A DNA stretch of 64,000 nucleotides, taken from contig NW_025064892.1 of the NCBI RefSeq assembly GCF_019112545.1, forward strand, positions 543,246 to 607,245, given 5' to 3'. This DNA is from Guyanagaster necrorhizus (lineage: Eukaryota; Basidiomycota; Agaricomycetes; Agaricales; Physalacriaceae). The notes under the pieces are model-generated. The model had not been told where the DNA came from, did no database searches, and saw only the letters and a program-made list of their open reading frames with translations. Below, piece after piece: positions 44,413 through 54,166 of this stretch; within the stretch, counting starts at the first letter, position 1; the number at the start of each line of letters is the position of its first letter. The position numbers and the translations under genes were made by a program.

Positions 44413-44748
44413 TCTAAGAAAGTGACGCGTGTTTGTAGCACCTAATAGATTATGCTGTTAGCTATAACATAGACCTCACACAGTGTAGCGATAAGCAGAA
44501 ACACAGTGTTGTATTCACTGTACCTAATAGATTATGCTGTTAGCTATAACGTAGACTACAGAATACCAATCAGTGACATAAACGAAGTAATATAAGTAGA
44601 TACTCACCCTCACACAGTGTAGCGATAAGCAGAAACATGGTGAGGGTGCTTGACAGACCATATTCAATATATATAGTCCATCCCAACATAAAGGGGTATC
44701 GAGCTTGGCCGGCAGGATACGACGGAGCTCCTGCTTGCTAATCCAACA
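44413..44748 (-). repeat. 3' LTR with an 82-bp internal tandem duplication
   Basis: Compared with its partner this LTR is 82 bp longer. CCTAATAGATTATGCTG occurs at both 44441 and 44523, exactly 82 bp apart, followed by the same GTTAGCTATAAC. In element orientation it starts TGTTGGATTAG and ends CTTAGA. Confidence 0.9.
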
Positions 44749-44755
44749 CTCTCTC

Positions 44756-46243
44756 TCAAGCAGAGCGAAGTCCAAGCTCAGTAGCAAAGTGCTTCACCTT
44801 GGCTGAAGGTAAAGGCTTGGTGAGAGCATCAGCAACCATGTCCTCAGTGGGACAGTAAACAAGATGAAGGGAGCCTTCACTGATGACCCAGCAAATGAAG
44901 TGGAAGCGAATGTCGATATGCTTGGTTCGGACATGATACTGATGATCTTTTGAGAGCACAATAGCAGACTGATTGTCTGAGAATAAAGTTGTAGCCTTAG
45001 TAGTCGGTGAGAAAACCTGAGAGAGCAGACTGTGAAGCCAGAGTGCCTCCTTTGATGCATGAGTTGCAGCCATGTATTCAGACTCGGTGGTTGAAAGCAA
45101 GACAATCTCCTGCTTTTTAGATGACCATGAAACAGCTCCACCATTCAGCATGAAAGTGTACCCAGTAATGGCATACCTATCCTCTGCCATGCTCTCATCA
45201 GCATCCACATAACTATGCAAAACCTTTCTGTTTCCTCCAAACGTCAGCCAGTAATCCCTCGTGCCCTTCAGGTAGTGAAAGATGTGCTTTACAGCCTTCC
45301 AATGAGCCTCTGCAGCAGCCGTTGAATATTTCGAGACTGTTGTCGTGGCAAATGTGATATCAGGGCATGTCCCGAGCATAACCCAGATCAAGGAGCCAAC
45401 AGACTCCCTGTAAGGGATATCTCTCATGGCTGCAATTTCTCGGGTGGAGGCTAGTGCAGGAAAGGAAGACAAATGGAGATTAATATTCATTAGTGTAGAG
45501 ACTGGTTTGAGGTCTTCAAAGCCATAGTGATGAACAATGGCATCGATGTACGAGCATTGGGAAAGAAAAATGGAGTGTGACTCACAGTCACACATGATCT
45601 TGATGCCGAGAATCCAGTGCAGCTCCCCCAAATCTGTGACTTCCACATATTTTGCCATACCTTCCTTTATCTCTCGCACTAGATGCAATGATGATGCTGC
45701 GATGGTGCAGTCGTCAATATGGACAGCAATGATAGTCAAGTTTCAGCCCTCCTGCTTGTAAAACATGGCTTGATCAACATCGCACTGCTTGAATCCCAGC
45801 TGCACCACCAAAATCTCAACAAGACATTGATACCAGCGACAACCACTCTGCTTCAAACTATACAGAGTCTTTATGAGATGGCAGACTTGACCAGGATAGG
45901 AGCCAGGCTCAGGATAGCCAGAAGGTTGATGCATATAAATGATTTCTTCGTTGGTGAGCTTTCCATTCAAGTATGTGCCCTTGATATCAACTTGATAGAG
46001 CTCTAGGTCGAGTGCCGCAGCCATAGCAAGGATTGAACGGATAGATGCAAGCCTTGCAACAGGGGCATAAATGTCGAAGTAGTCGACACCAGGTACTTGT
46101 GAGAACTCTTGTGCTACCAAGCGAGTCTTGAACTTGACTATGCCTCCCTCAGCATTCTTCTTGATTTGAAAGACCCACTTCGAGCCCATGACATTTGCTT
46201 CAACTGGTTTTTCGACAATTTTCCAAGTCTCTGCAGTCTTCAA
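44756..46243 (-). pseudogene. copia reverse transcriptase and RNase H (nearly intact)
   Basis: Two adjoining frames are split only by an in-frame TGA near 45741. RT reads V-F-Q-I-K-K-N, T-R-L-V-A-Q-E-F, A-Y/T-Y-L-N-G-K and L-Y-S-L-K-Q-S-G-x-R-W-Y, then the catalytic V-H-I-D-D (about 45715-45730). RNase H has Y-V-D-A-D-E-S, S-W-S-S-K-K-Q-E, S-E-Y-M-A, S-D-N-Q-S-A and K-H-I-D-I-R-F-H, all usual copia active-site surroundings. Reverse transcription of the element RNA is the expected role. One G-to-A or C-to-T change explains the stop. Confidence 0.85.
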
Positions 46244-46258
46244 TGTCGCAAGCTCTTC

Positions 46259-46875
46259 TTATATTGCACCTTCCCACAAAGGCCAATCAGGCTGATGCTT
46301 TGCTTCAGCTAGACTGCATGGCTCTAAGGCTTCTGCATCGGCTGTTGAAATGGCCATGGCATACTCCTCAAGGAAGTCAGCATCCTCGAGTATCATCAAC
46401 CAATCTGCCTCTCCTTCTCCCTCAAACTCGAGAGGTTCATTGTTTTCATTGGCAACTGGTAACTGAACACCAACAGGTACCATAGGATCACTTGGGCGTG
46501 CCGATATACTGCCTTTGCCAGAGATGAGGTCCAGCACCCGCTGGCTAGGCTTTCGAGTGCATCCAGAACGGGTTTCTTCAACTATGGGTTGGACTGTAGG
46601 CTGGGCTTCGAGGGTAGATGACACCTGTGATGGCTTTGCAGTAGGTGGATTGGGCTGAGTTTTTGGCATTGACAGAATCTTATGTAGTTCAATGTCTTCC
46701 TCCTCTTCAAGATCGTCAGTGGCAATACAAGTTGTGTCGAAATAGACATTTCACTCGATGGACACCATCTTGCTCTCTGTCCAGTAGACACGAGATCCAT
46801 TACTTATTTTGTCGAATCCAATCCACTGACCTTTACATACATGGCCACCCAGCTTCATAGCCTTAGTCTCAAGAC
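46259..46875 (-). pseudogene. copia pol linker between integrase and RT
   Basis: An acidic, low-complexity frame (46259-46669) and an upstream piece (about 46740-46875) with G-Y-x-x-x-S-N-G-S-R-V-Y-W and N-V-Y-F-D are typical of the stretch joining integrase to RT in copia polyproteins. Stops near 46258 and 46755 interrupt it. Confidence 0.7.
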
Positions 46876-46879
46876 GTAC

Positions 46880-48361
46880 TCAGCATTTCTCTCCCCATTC
46901 CCGCAACCTTTTTAGATCTGGCTTCTTCCCTGTGACAGCTTCATAAGGAGTCATTCCATCTAGAGCCTTTGTCGATGTTCTGTTGAGGACCCAGACAGCA
47001 TGGCGAACAGCCTCAGCCCATAGGAAGTGAGGTAAGCTGCTTGAATGTAGCATAGCCCTGACTTTTTCGATAACTGTGCGATTATACTTTTCAGCCACCC
47101 CATTGTGCTGTGGCGTATCATGCACAGTCATCTTCGTTGCTGTGCCGGCATTTTTCAGATGCAAGACAAACGCTTTGTTGAAGTATTCACCTCCATGGTC
47201 TGAATGGAGGATTTTTACAGGGTGATCATGCTGAGTGCAGATGCGAGCTTCATAGGCTTTGTATGCTGTGAAAGCTTCACTCTTCTGGCATAAGAATTCA
47301 AGGTAAGCCCAATGAGTGCTGTCATCAATGAAAGAGATGAAGTAACGGCATTTATGCAGGGATTCTACAGGTGCAGGTCCCCATAAATCAGAGTGAATTT
47401 CATCTCCAATATCAGTTGCACGTTCTCCCCCTCGAGCCTTAGACACTGGCTTTCGTGTAGCTTTAGCATAGACACATGACTCGCAGAACTGTGGTTCTTC
47501 AGATGACTTGTCGAGCTTTATTCTGGTCATGAAGCCTTTTTCAACTAGACGGCAAGCAACTTCAGGTGAAATGTGGCCTATATGGCAGTGCAATTGGTCT
47601 AGAGTAAGCATCTCCTCAGCTGTCCCAGCCAAATCTCCCTCATGACGAATCCGATATAGGCCACCATCATCTTTTGGGACAACCCCAACAACCTTTCCAT
47701 CTAGTGCATGGATGGTGCATTTTCCACCACCGAAAGTCAACTTGAAACCAAGATCGTCAAGTCGGCCAACTGAAATGAGTGTATAGCCAACTTCAGGAGA
47801 GTACATGACCTTGGTGAGTTGCAGATTGCTTGCATTTGCACCATTTGGCATATCAATACTCATCATGCCCTTTCCAGCTGCAGAAAATTTTTGAGTGTTT
47901 ACAGCATAGAATACCTTGGGTGGGACAGACTGGAACGAGTTGAAATCATCGCAGTAAGGGGAAATATGGTGTGTACAGCTGGAGTCGTAGAGTTCAGTAT
48001 GAATTTGAACATCGGGTGAGTTTACAGTGTTGGTAACAGCTGCGACTGACTCTTCAGAAGCAGATACATTCTCCAAAGTCGGTATACCAGATGTGGCATC
48101 CGATTGCTTATCAACAAAGGAGTTCACATCACTCCAGTCAACATCTGAGGACAATGCGCTGCTCAGCTCATCCCACGACTCATCACCAACCTCCGAAAAA
48201 AAGTCAGTACCATCGTCTTCATCCTCCGAGTCTTCTGATAAGCCCTCAACTTCAGACTCGTCTGACTCAGAAACTGCAGCCAGCGACGGCATGTCGCTAG
48301 CATCATCAACTCTGAATGCACTGCTGACTTCCCAGTCTGAATCCGATGATTTCTCAGCCAC
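46880..48361 (-). pseudogene. copia protease and integrase (open for 493 codons)
   Basis: After an acidic Ser/Asp-rich linker, the protease active site appears as Y-D-S-S-C-T-H-H (about 47975-47990; usual D-S-G/S). Y-S-P-E-V-G-Y-T-L-I-S-V-G follows. The integrase zinc domain is H-C-H-I-G-H...C-E-S-C-V (47470-47600). In the core come H-S-D-L-W-G-P (about 47385), then H-S-D-H-G-G-E-Y (about 47200) and N-G-V-A-E-K-Y-N-R-T (about 47085), so the D-D-E triad is present. The frame ends at a stop near 46880. This is the best-preserved retroelement frame in the window. Confidence 0.85.
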
Positions 48362-49240
48362 ATTGGCTATTTCACTCTTCGATCCAGAGGCCTTGCTGTC
48401 ATTGTCTGATGACTTCTTCTCAGAGCATTTGTTTTTGAAGTGTCCTTCTTTCCCACATCTCCAGCATAATTTCTTGCTGGGTTTCTTGCCCTTCTTATTG
48501 CCACCTGAGCTTGATGAAACAGATATGGCTTCATCTTGTTCCGAGTCCTTTCCCTTTCCAGACTGCCAACTATGCTTGGCTCGCTTACGCTCCAGTCAGT
48601 CATATTTCTCAGAAATGGTATAGATCAGGTTCTCAGGATTGACTTCCTTGTTGGAACTAAAGAGCTTTGTTGCCATAAAGAGAGTCGATGCATGCTTGGC
48701 AAGCTAGGGAGGGATAGAGATGAGAATCGTTGAGTGGTAATCCTTCTCCTCGATGATGACACCGATGGAAGCTAATGACTCCCGTTTCATTGACAGACTG
48801 TCAAGAAACTCGTGAACATTGCCTTTGGCCGGGCAATGTGACTCTATAAACTGCTGCTGAAGATTGGTTTATGCATAGCCGCTCTTATCGGTAAACTCTT
48901 TTTCAATCTTTGACCAAGCTACAGCAACTGTGGAAAGACGCTGAATCTTTATAGCGACTGAGTCAGAGATCTTCGAGAGCAGGAGGTTCTTAGCTACAGC
49001 CTCATCTTTCTCCCATTCATCTAGCTCAGCCATGAGAGCTGTTGTGGGTGCAGTGAGAGAGGGTTTGGGCTTGGATCCATCAAAGTGATCTCATTTCCCT
49101 TTGGCTTGAACACCAGTGGAAAAGTGGAGGTAGAAGATGGACCAGTTGTCACCAGACGTATTCAGTGTGGGGATGTTCTATGGTAGGCCTGTAGTCAAGG
49201 CAGCAATGGCGGAAGTCATTTGAGTATGAAGGATGGGATA
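48362..49240 (-). pseudogene. copia gag and CCHC knuckle
   Basis: Gag starts near 49220 and reads, with three to four stops, through W-S-I-F-Y-L-H-F, W-S-K-I-E-K-E-F and L-Q-Q-Q-F to a knuckle C-W-R-C-G-K-E-G-H-F-K-N-K-C near 48420-48462. It encodes the particle protein that packages element RNA. The same order and motifs occur in the older element at 13.2-14.1 kb. Confidence 0.75.
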
Positions 49241-49265
49241 GAGTAATTCTCAGAGCCGTATAACC

Positions 49266-49519
49266 TCTAAGAAAGTGATGCGCATTTGTAGCACCTAATA
49301 GATTATGCTGTTAGTTATAACATAGACTACAGAATACCAATCAGTGATATAAACGAAGTAATATAAGTAGATACTCACTCTCACACAGCATAGCGATAAG
49401 CAGAAATGTGGTGAGGGTGCTCGACAGACTGTATTCAATATATATAGTCCATCCCAATATAAAGGGGTATCGAGCTTGGCTGGCGGGATACGACAGAGCT
49501 CCTGCTTGCTAATCCAACA
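49266..49519 (-). repeat. 5' LTR of the young copia element
   Basis: The 254-bp partner of the left LTR. Element-strand termini are TGTTGG...CTTAGA, that is TG...GA rather than TG...CA; both copies agree and the GCGAG duplication fixes the ends. The leader after it reads GGTTATACGGCTCTGAG, similar to the putative primer sites of the other copia copies. Confidence 0.88.
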
Positions 49520-49524
49520 GCGAG

Positions 49525-50319
49525 ATGTGAGTGTGATGCAGGATCGATGAAGGAAATTGTTATTGTGTGCATACTTTTCCGAATCGTGTTTCACTAGCCA
49601 CATCCCGATAGTCTTGCAGACAATCTTAGGATTCTTCACTATGGCATCCCAATCGGTGTGTTGGAATCTGCGAGAGAATTCGAGTAATCTGACATTCTGG
49701 CATGCTGAGTAAGGAAAGAATCTGAGAAAAATTGAAGGAATTAAGTAGAAATTACTAGAAAAGATGTAGTCTAGTATAAATATGAGAAGTCAATGGGGAA
49801 ACTCCCCAGGAGTTTGGAACCCAAAGACTAAAATTCTTACAAGAATGTACTCTGGATACAGTCTAAATCTCAACACTTTGTTTGCCTATGTCCAAGTTGT
49901 CAAACCAAATGTATTGCGAGGAATGTATTGTGCTTGTCACTGAAAGATAGTTGCATCTGAATCAGCAAAACTCATAATTTGTAGTATGAAGATCCCTTCC
50001 CTAAGGTCTGGATGCTTTCAGATGGAGGGATGCTCATCTCCAAACATGTCTATTATTGTCTGTCAGTGCTCAGTTAACCAATGTCGACTGGTCTTTGCAC
50101 AGTGCATGTATCCTTTTTCATATATAAGCATATGCTTCCATTGATGTAGAGCCGGCCTGCCTGTTACCACCACAGTTCTCTCTTCCACAAAGAAATAGTG
50201 AGCACTGTCAGTAAAAGCCAAGCTCACTCCGAGTCCAAGGCAGGACAGCGGCCGACTTTTTCTCATGCCAGCATTCCTCTGACAATTTTGCTCGTATCAA
50301 GCAATTCGTTTTCGAGGAA
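49525..50319. other. AT-rich intergenic stretch
   Basis: No gene can be supported. A 68-codon minus-strand frame at 50063-50266 has protein-like composition (F-F-V-E-E-R-T-V-V-V-T-G-R-P), but I found no exons to join to it and no certain family. Confidence 0.4.
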
Positions 50320-50725
50320 CCATGAGCCTTGGCAAATCACTTCGTCCTAAGCCAATTATAACATGGTTCATTCCAGCTTTTGAGCTCATTGGTTTATGCG
50401 ATATGTTAGGATCTCTCCCACACTCTGGTTTATCTCACACAGCATACAGCATGATGGTGTATTGGGCGAGACTGCACACCAAGAGCTTGTTCAATTCAAG
50501 CTTGAGCCAATGTTAGTGAGTTTGTTGAGATGTACTTTTTTTTTGGTTTTTCACTTCTGCTGGAAAATCTTTCACATACACAGAGATAAAACCAGAGTGC
50601 GGAGAGATCCTAACATATTGCATAAACCAATGAGCTCAAAAGCCAGAATGAACCATGTTATAATTGGCTTGGGACAAAGTGATTTGCAGGGGGAAAAAAT
50701 GGCAACAAAATGCCAAGGCTCATGG
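50320..50725. repeat. Long inverted repeat
   Basis: The left arm 50320-50437 and right arm 50584-50725 are reverse complements. They share CATGAGCCTTGGC, CAAATCAC, AAGCCAATTATAACATGG, TTTTGAGCTCATTGG and GTTAGGATCTCTCC in order, with few mismatches and a roughly 26-bp insert in the right arm (about 50690-50712). The spacer is about 146 bp. Its RNA would fold into a long hairpin. It has no transposase and no ORF. Confidence 0.8.
50400..50510 (+). repeat. SINE-like module, copy 1
   Basis: Contains TGTTAGGATCT, CACTCTGGTTTATC, CATGATGG and ACTGCACACCAAGAGCTTGT in the same order as the copy at 52152. It ends in the B-box-like GAGCTTGTTCAATTCAAGC (50483-50501). Confidence 0.55.
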
Positions 50726-50925
50726 TCTGGTTCATTGCACCCCTTCAAGCGAGAGACACGTATTTTATCAGGAAAAAATGTGTATAATTCATTCATGGGA
50801 CAAAAAAAAAGTCTCACTGACCTTGTCATCTCTTTGTTCGGATATGTCTTCAATAATAGTAGCGTACTCTACCAATGGAGTAAGAGGGACTAAAAAAGAT
50901 GCAATCTCAATTATAAATTACGTTG

Positions 50926-50985
50926 GCTCGAATCAAATAAGCTCAACCCTGGCGCAGTCCCGATGCCCTAATGCTATAAGAGAGT
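50926..50985 (-). repeat. SINE-like module, copy 2 (minus strand)
   Basis: On the minus strand it reads GGGACTGCGCCAGGGTTGAGC and then TTATTTGATTCGAGCC, matching the GACTGCGC...GAGCTTGTTCGATTCGAGC end shared by the other copies. Confidence 0.45.
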
Positions 50986-51281
50986 AGGCATCAGACGTTT
51001 CTGTGGTACAGATAATGTGGGGAAGCACCCAAAGTGCAGCACTGCAAAATCGGAATGGAACCTGGAGTGAGAAATAGATCTTGACTCACAATTAGGTTTG
51101 TAAATACAGGAGCCAGGCGATGAAAAATATGGAGAAACAAACATGTGGTGTACAGACTGGCAATTGATCAGCCGACTTGAACGAAATGGATCAATACAAG
51201 GCTGTGAGAGAGAAAAATAGGACTTTGGGGATATCAACATTGATGATGAGGCTAAAACACAAATTTGTGACGACTACTTAG

Positions 51282-51346
51282 AGATCCCTAGCCGGATTGA
51301 TCGACTAAGACCAGCTTGCACTCTACGACTGAGCCAAGAGGGATCT
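51282..51346 (-). ncRNA. tRNA-like sequence without a normal anticodon arm
   Basis: On the minus strand an 8-base stem (AGATCCCT with AGGGATCT) encloses TGGCTCAGTCGTAGAG, a good tRNA A box and D arm, and TCGATCAATCC, a B-box-like segment. It spans only 65 nt and no anticodon stem-loop of the usual form can be drawn. It is either a decayed tRNA or a tRNA-derived repeat head. Confidence 0.4.
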
Positions 51347-51359
51347 GGATGTTGTAACC

Positions 51360-51415
51360 GTGCATATCGGGTCCGAGCAAGAGCTTGTTCGATTCGAGCC
51401 CATGCCATGAGCGGG
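51360..51415 (+). repeat. SINE-like module, copy 3
   Basis: GTCCGAGCAAGAGCTTGTTC then GATTCGAGCCCATG (51371-51404) carries the same B-box-like hairpin core as copies 1, 2 and 4. It lies between the two tRNA-like sequences. Confidence 0.45.
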
Positions 51416-51462
51416 CAATGAGAGTAAGGTATTTTTATGACCCGGGCTCTTGTATTTAAGCA

Positions 51463-51519
51463 ATTCCTCTCAGCTCAGTTGGTAGAGCATATCATGGGAT
51501 TCAAGTCCCCTAGAGGAAT
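51463..51519 (+). ncRNA. tRNA-like sequence lacking the anticodon arm
   Basis: An 8-bp acceptor-like stem (ATTCCTCT with AGAGGAAT) and a D arm GCTCAGTTGGTAGAGC are followed after seven bases by a T arm GGGATTCAAGTCCC. Total 57 nt: the stretch that would hold the anticodon arm and variable loop is missing. A and B boxes for RNA polymerase III are present, so it could be transcribed; it cannot decode. Confidence 0.5.
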
Positions 51520-51529
51520 CTGAAGGTTT

Positions 51530-52150
51530 GCTTCACTATTGCAATAGTACCTTTTGGGTCTGGGCGCCATGAAGGATTGGACTAACTTCAGGTCAACTTC
51601 CTTGCCCATCAAGAGACGTGCATAGAATTTTATCTATGTGTGCTTCCAACTGATCCCAGGTCCCCCTTCTTGCGTGCAATTTGCAGGTGCTGGCCGGCTA
51701 TTAGAGGGAATCTTTGCTGCAAGCACATGTTTTCTTTGGTCTACCATTCGTACCCAGGAAAGTGGACAGCGAAGAGCCTCTTATTAGCACTGGTATGGAG
51801 TACCTGTCGAGTGCCTAGAGATTATAGGTGCTGCTTAAATGCATTCAATGCTTAGTGTCTTTGGCATCGGATTTTGAAGCCGCTTGTGCTACTAACCCTC
51901 GCTCTCGTTTCAAGTTGTGAGGATCATTCTGACTTGTAGCACTTGCTAGTTGTCTCTCTAATCTTCCTCTTCCTCAATAGACCTCTGTTATCGCCCCCCA
52001 TTTCCTCGGCGCCGCTTTTGACTAAGGCTTCGTTTACTTCGGCACATTACACATGCTGTCCCTCGACTCTTTATGTTATTATCTCTATGTATGTACTGAC
52101 AATTAGTACCCTGCTCGGCTGTTTCTCTCTACTGGCTGCGTGACGGCAGG
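51530..52150. other. Intergenic stretch
   Basis: No gene or recognisable repeat is visible between the tRNA-like sequence and the next SINE-like copy. Confidence 0.4.
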
Positions 52151-52151
52151 A

Positions 52152-52245
52152 TTTGTTAGGATCTCCCCAAACTCTGGTTTATCACACAACATGATGGCGC
52201 ATCAGGACTGCGCGCAAAGAGCTTGTTCGATTCGAGCTCATACAT
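52152..52245 (+). repeat. SINE-like module, copy 4
   Basis: TTGTTAGGATCTCCCC, ACTCTGGTTTATCACACA, CATGATGG and GACTGCGCGCAAAGAGCTTG, then TTCGATTCGAGCTCAT, follow the order of copy 1. The T-arm-like hairpin GCTTG/CGAGC is intact. Confidence 0.55.
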
Positions 52246-52383
52246 GGGTGACGGATTTGGAAGAATATAACTGTTTTACTGCTTCTGTTGCCATGCTGGA
52301 AACTATTGCTTGAATTTTAGTGCATTGGTGATTAGCACATCACTAGTACTATTGAGCTCAATCAATTTCATCAGATGACCAGG

Positions 52384-52849
52384 TCAGCCATTCAAAGGAA
52401 CGGGTATTCCGACGTTGTTCTTTTCAGCCTGCCAAGGTTCAGAAAGCCCTTCTCCTAGCATGGCGGTAGCTCTCCGCAGATCAAAAGTGGGAAACTCAGT
52501 GCTTGCTAAATCCATAAATAGCTTGATCAAAACACCTTTTTTTTTCATTATCGGCACCGAAAATAAGATCTGCACTGGAAAAAAATTGCAACCATCTAAG
52601 GAGATCACATCATGGCTGATGGTCGAGCCTAAGTAAAATCCAAAAATTAGCTCCTTCCTCAGGCTCAAAATATGCAGTACCAACCTCATTGACTGTACGC
52701 TGCGAATGACCCGGACGAGTGCCATCTTCTTCTGGTACAGCAAGCACGGTGATGGCCACTAAGTTTCAAAAAGTCAATTCTGGCACGGGAGCTGTGGAAG
52801 AGGAAACTCACGAGTGAGGATCACAGAGAGGAGGAGCTTGAACTGCATG
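52384..52849 (-). CDS. Small secreted protein, unknown function
   Basis: Three exons (52849-52813, 52758-52681, 52628-52384) with introns of 54 and 52 bp give 119 residues. Residues 1-19 (M-Q-F-K-L-L-L-S-V-I-L-T-L-A-I-T-V-L-A) form a clean signal peptide with a likely cut after A19. The mature part of about 100 residues has one Cys and no known domain. The second intron is inferred because it joins the N-terminus to the open frame V-L-I-K-L-F-M-D-L-A; without it the product would stop earlier at 52610. A broken copy lies about 500 bp upstream. Secreted small proteins in mushrooms may act at the cell surface or in host contact, but no role can be assigned here. Confidence 0.6.
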
Positions 52850-53239
52850 TTGTTGCGTTGACTTGATGGGTATGTAGGACTCCGAACCAGGCTGTTAAGT
52901 ACCTGGAGAATGGGAGAATTGGTATTAATATCGCCCGTCGAGAGCGGTGGTTGACTTGTCGTTTGATACACAAGTGGCATGGGAAAGATTCCTGTTAAGA
53001 CTTCTTGCCGGAGAAGATGGAGAGTACCGACAAGATCACTACCAGTGTGAGTTAGTCGAGCACAATTTTAGAGAGGAACTTGCGGTCTTTGGTACGCATC
53101 AAGCAGATATGAATTCAGGGATTGAACGTCAATGCGGAAGAACAGATGCCCGTACCTCCAATCCTTTTAGCGAGCTGAGACCATTACGATTCGTCGAGGA
53201 GGCGAAGGAGTCGACCTGCAGAGCTAAGGCCAGTGACAG

Positions 53240-53350
53240 TGACGCCCAAATGGTAAATTATAACCTGAGAAATGCCAGGACCCATCTGTGCCTGGTACAG
53301 CGAACAAGAAGCATACGGGTAAGGATCACAGCGAGGAGTTTGAACTACAT
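53240..53350 (-). pseudogene. Broken copy of the small secreted protein gene
   Basis: On the minus strand ATG-TAG-TTC-AAA-CTC-CTC then GTGATCCTTAC parallels the start of the gene at 52849 (ATG-CAG-TTC-AAG-CTC-CTC then GTGATCCTCAC). The second codon CAG has become TAG. The parts after it (P-G-T-D-G-S-W-H-F) match the other copy only loosely. A tandem duplicate that has decayed. Confidence 0.5.
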
Positions 53351-53359
53351 GATGAGGAA

Positions 53360-54160
53360 GGAACCAGGCGACAATAACTTTCCAGTATCAGTATCTGGGG
53401 AATCGTCGGAGATCAGTACCTCGGACATGAATGTTACAACAGATGACAATCATCTCATCCTGTACGAGTTCAGCACACAGCTCTAAAAGCGTACGCACGT
53501 TCGATGGACCTGCAGACACAGATTTACGGGAGACAACATGTCTACGATTCTTTCGCCTCACCTTTTTCATTCTGGGAATGATTTCAACACAAGAAAACCA
53601 AACACAGACAAGGTAGGCAGCGTGGTCGAAAGACGGCTGATTGAAGCGTAGGCATAACCCTTGAGCCGGTCTTTAAGGATGCAAAACATGTCATACAATT
53701 CGCTGAACGTGTTTATTGAGGCGAGGTCTGTGAGCAGGGTCAAGTAAAAGTTAGTTACGCCCTTCCATCAACTTGGGAACGAGTAAGCGCTTTCGCAACG
53801 TTACTCCCATTTGGTGTTATCCGTGATATAGCGGTATATAATCTGAAGCGAAAGTCAACTTTGAACCGCAAAGGAAGCGGAATGTGGACAAACATATTCA
53901 GATTGGAAAAGCAATATCTTACATGTCCGAGAAAGTTTCCTCTACCAGGTCATCCTGGTTTTTGAATTCGGAAATGTTCCTGGTGCTGGATAGATGGTGT
54001 TATCCAATGCACAGTGCATGAGTTCTCGTGCCAGTGAATCATATCTTTTTCCTTCTCTATCGTCCGTCGGCCGATAAGGTATCGGGAAATGTGCTCATCT
54101 GCCATTGAACAGTCACCCCAACCCTGAGAAGGTGCTGGTGGCAACGGCGGTGTTGTTCGA
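53360..54160. other. Intergenic stretch
   Basis: Only short frames without domains or exon structure. Nothing further can be supported. Confidence 0.4.
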
Positions 54161-54166
54161 GAAGCG

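Larger units (their letters stand above)
44413..49519 (-). mobile_element. Young full-length Ty1/copia element with both LTRs
   Basis: LTRs at 44413-44748 (336 bp) and 49266-49519 (254 bp) are flanked by a perfect five-base duplication GCGAG (44408-44412 and 49520-49524). The minus-strand interior holds gag, knuckle, protease, integrase, RT and RNase H. It keeps many CG sites and has far fewer stops than the copies at 1-31 kb, so it is recent, but in-frame stops (for example near 45741, 46260 and 46880) still break the polyprotein. It belongs to the same lineage as the element at 8.5-14.4 kb. Confidence 0.93.

Noticed and set aside
44434..44748. Left LTR starting at TGTAGCACC with TG...CA ends
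   Set aside because: The flanks then give no target duplication, while the 21-bp longer version gives a perfect GCGAG on both sides.
50063..50266. C-terminal fragment of a potassium (HAK/KUP) transporter
   Set aside because: A vague resemblance only; no adjoining exons or transmembrane segments were found.
51463..51519. Functional tRNA gene
   Set aside because: No anticodon arm, so it cannot decode; kept as a tRNA-like sequence.
52947..53486. 179-codon plus-strand frame as a gene
   Set aside because: It overlaps the decayed secreted-protein copy on the other strand and shows no domain.
53388..53570. Basic 60-codon frame upstream of the broken secreted-protein copy
   Set aside because: No signal peptide, domain or splice partner.
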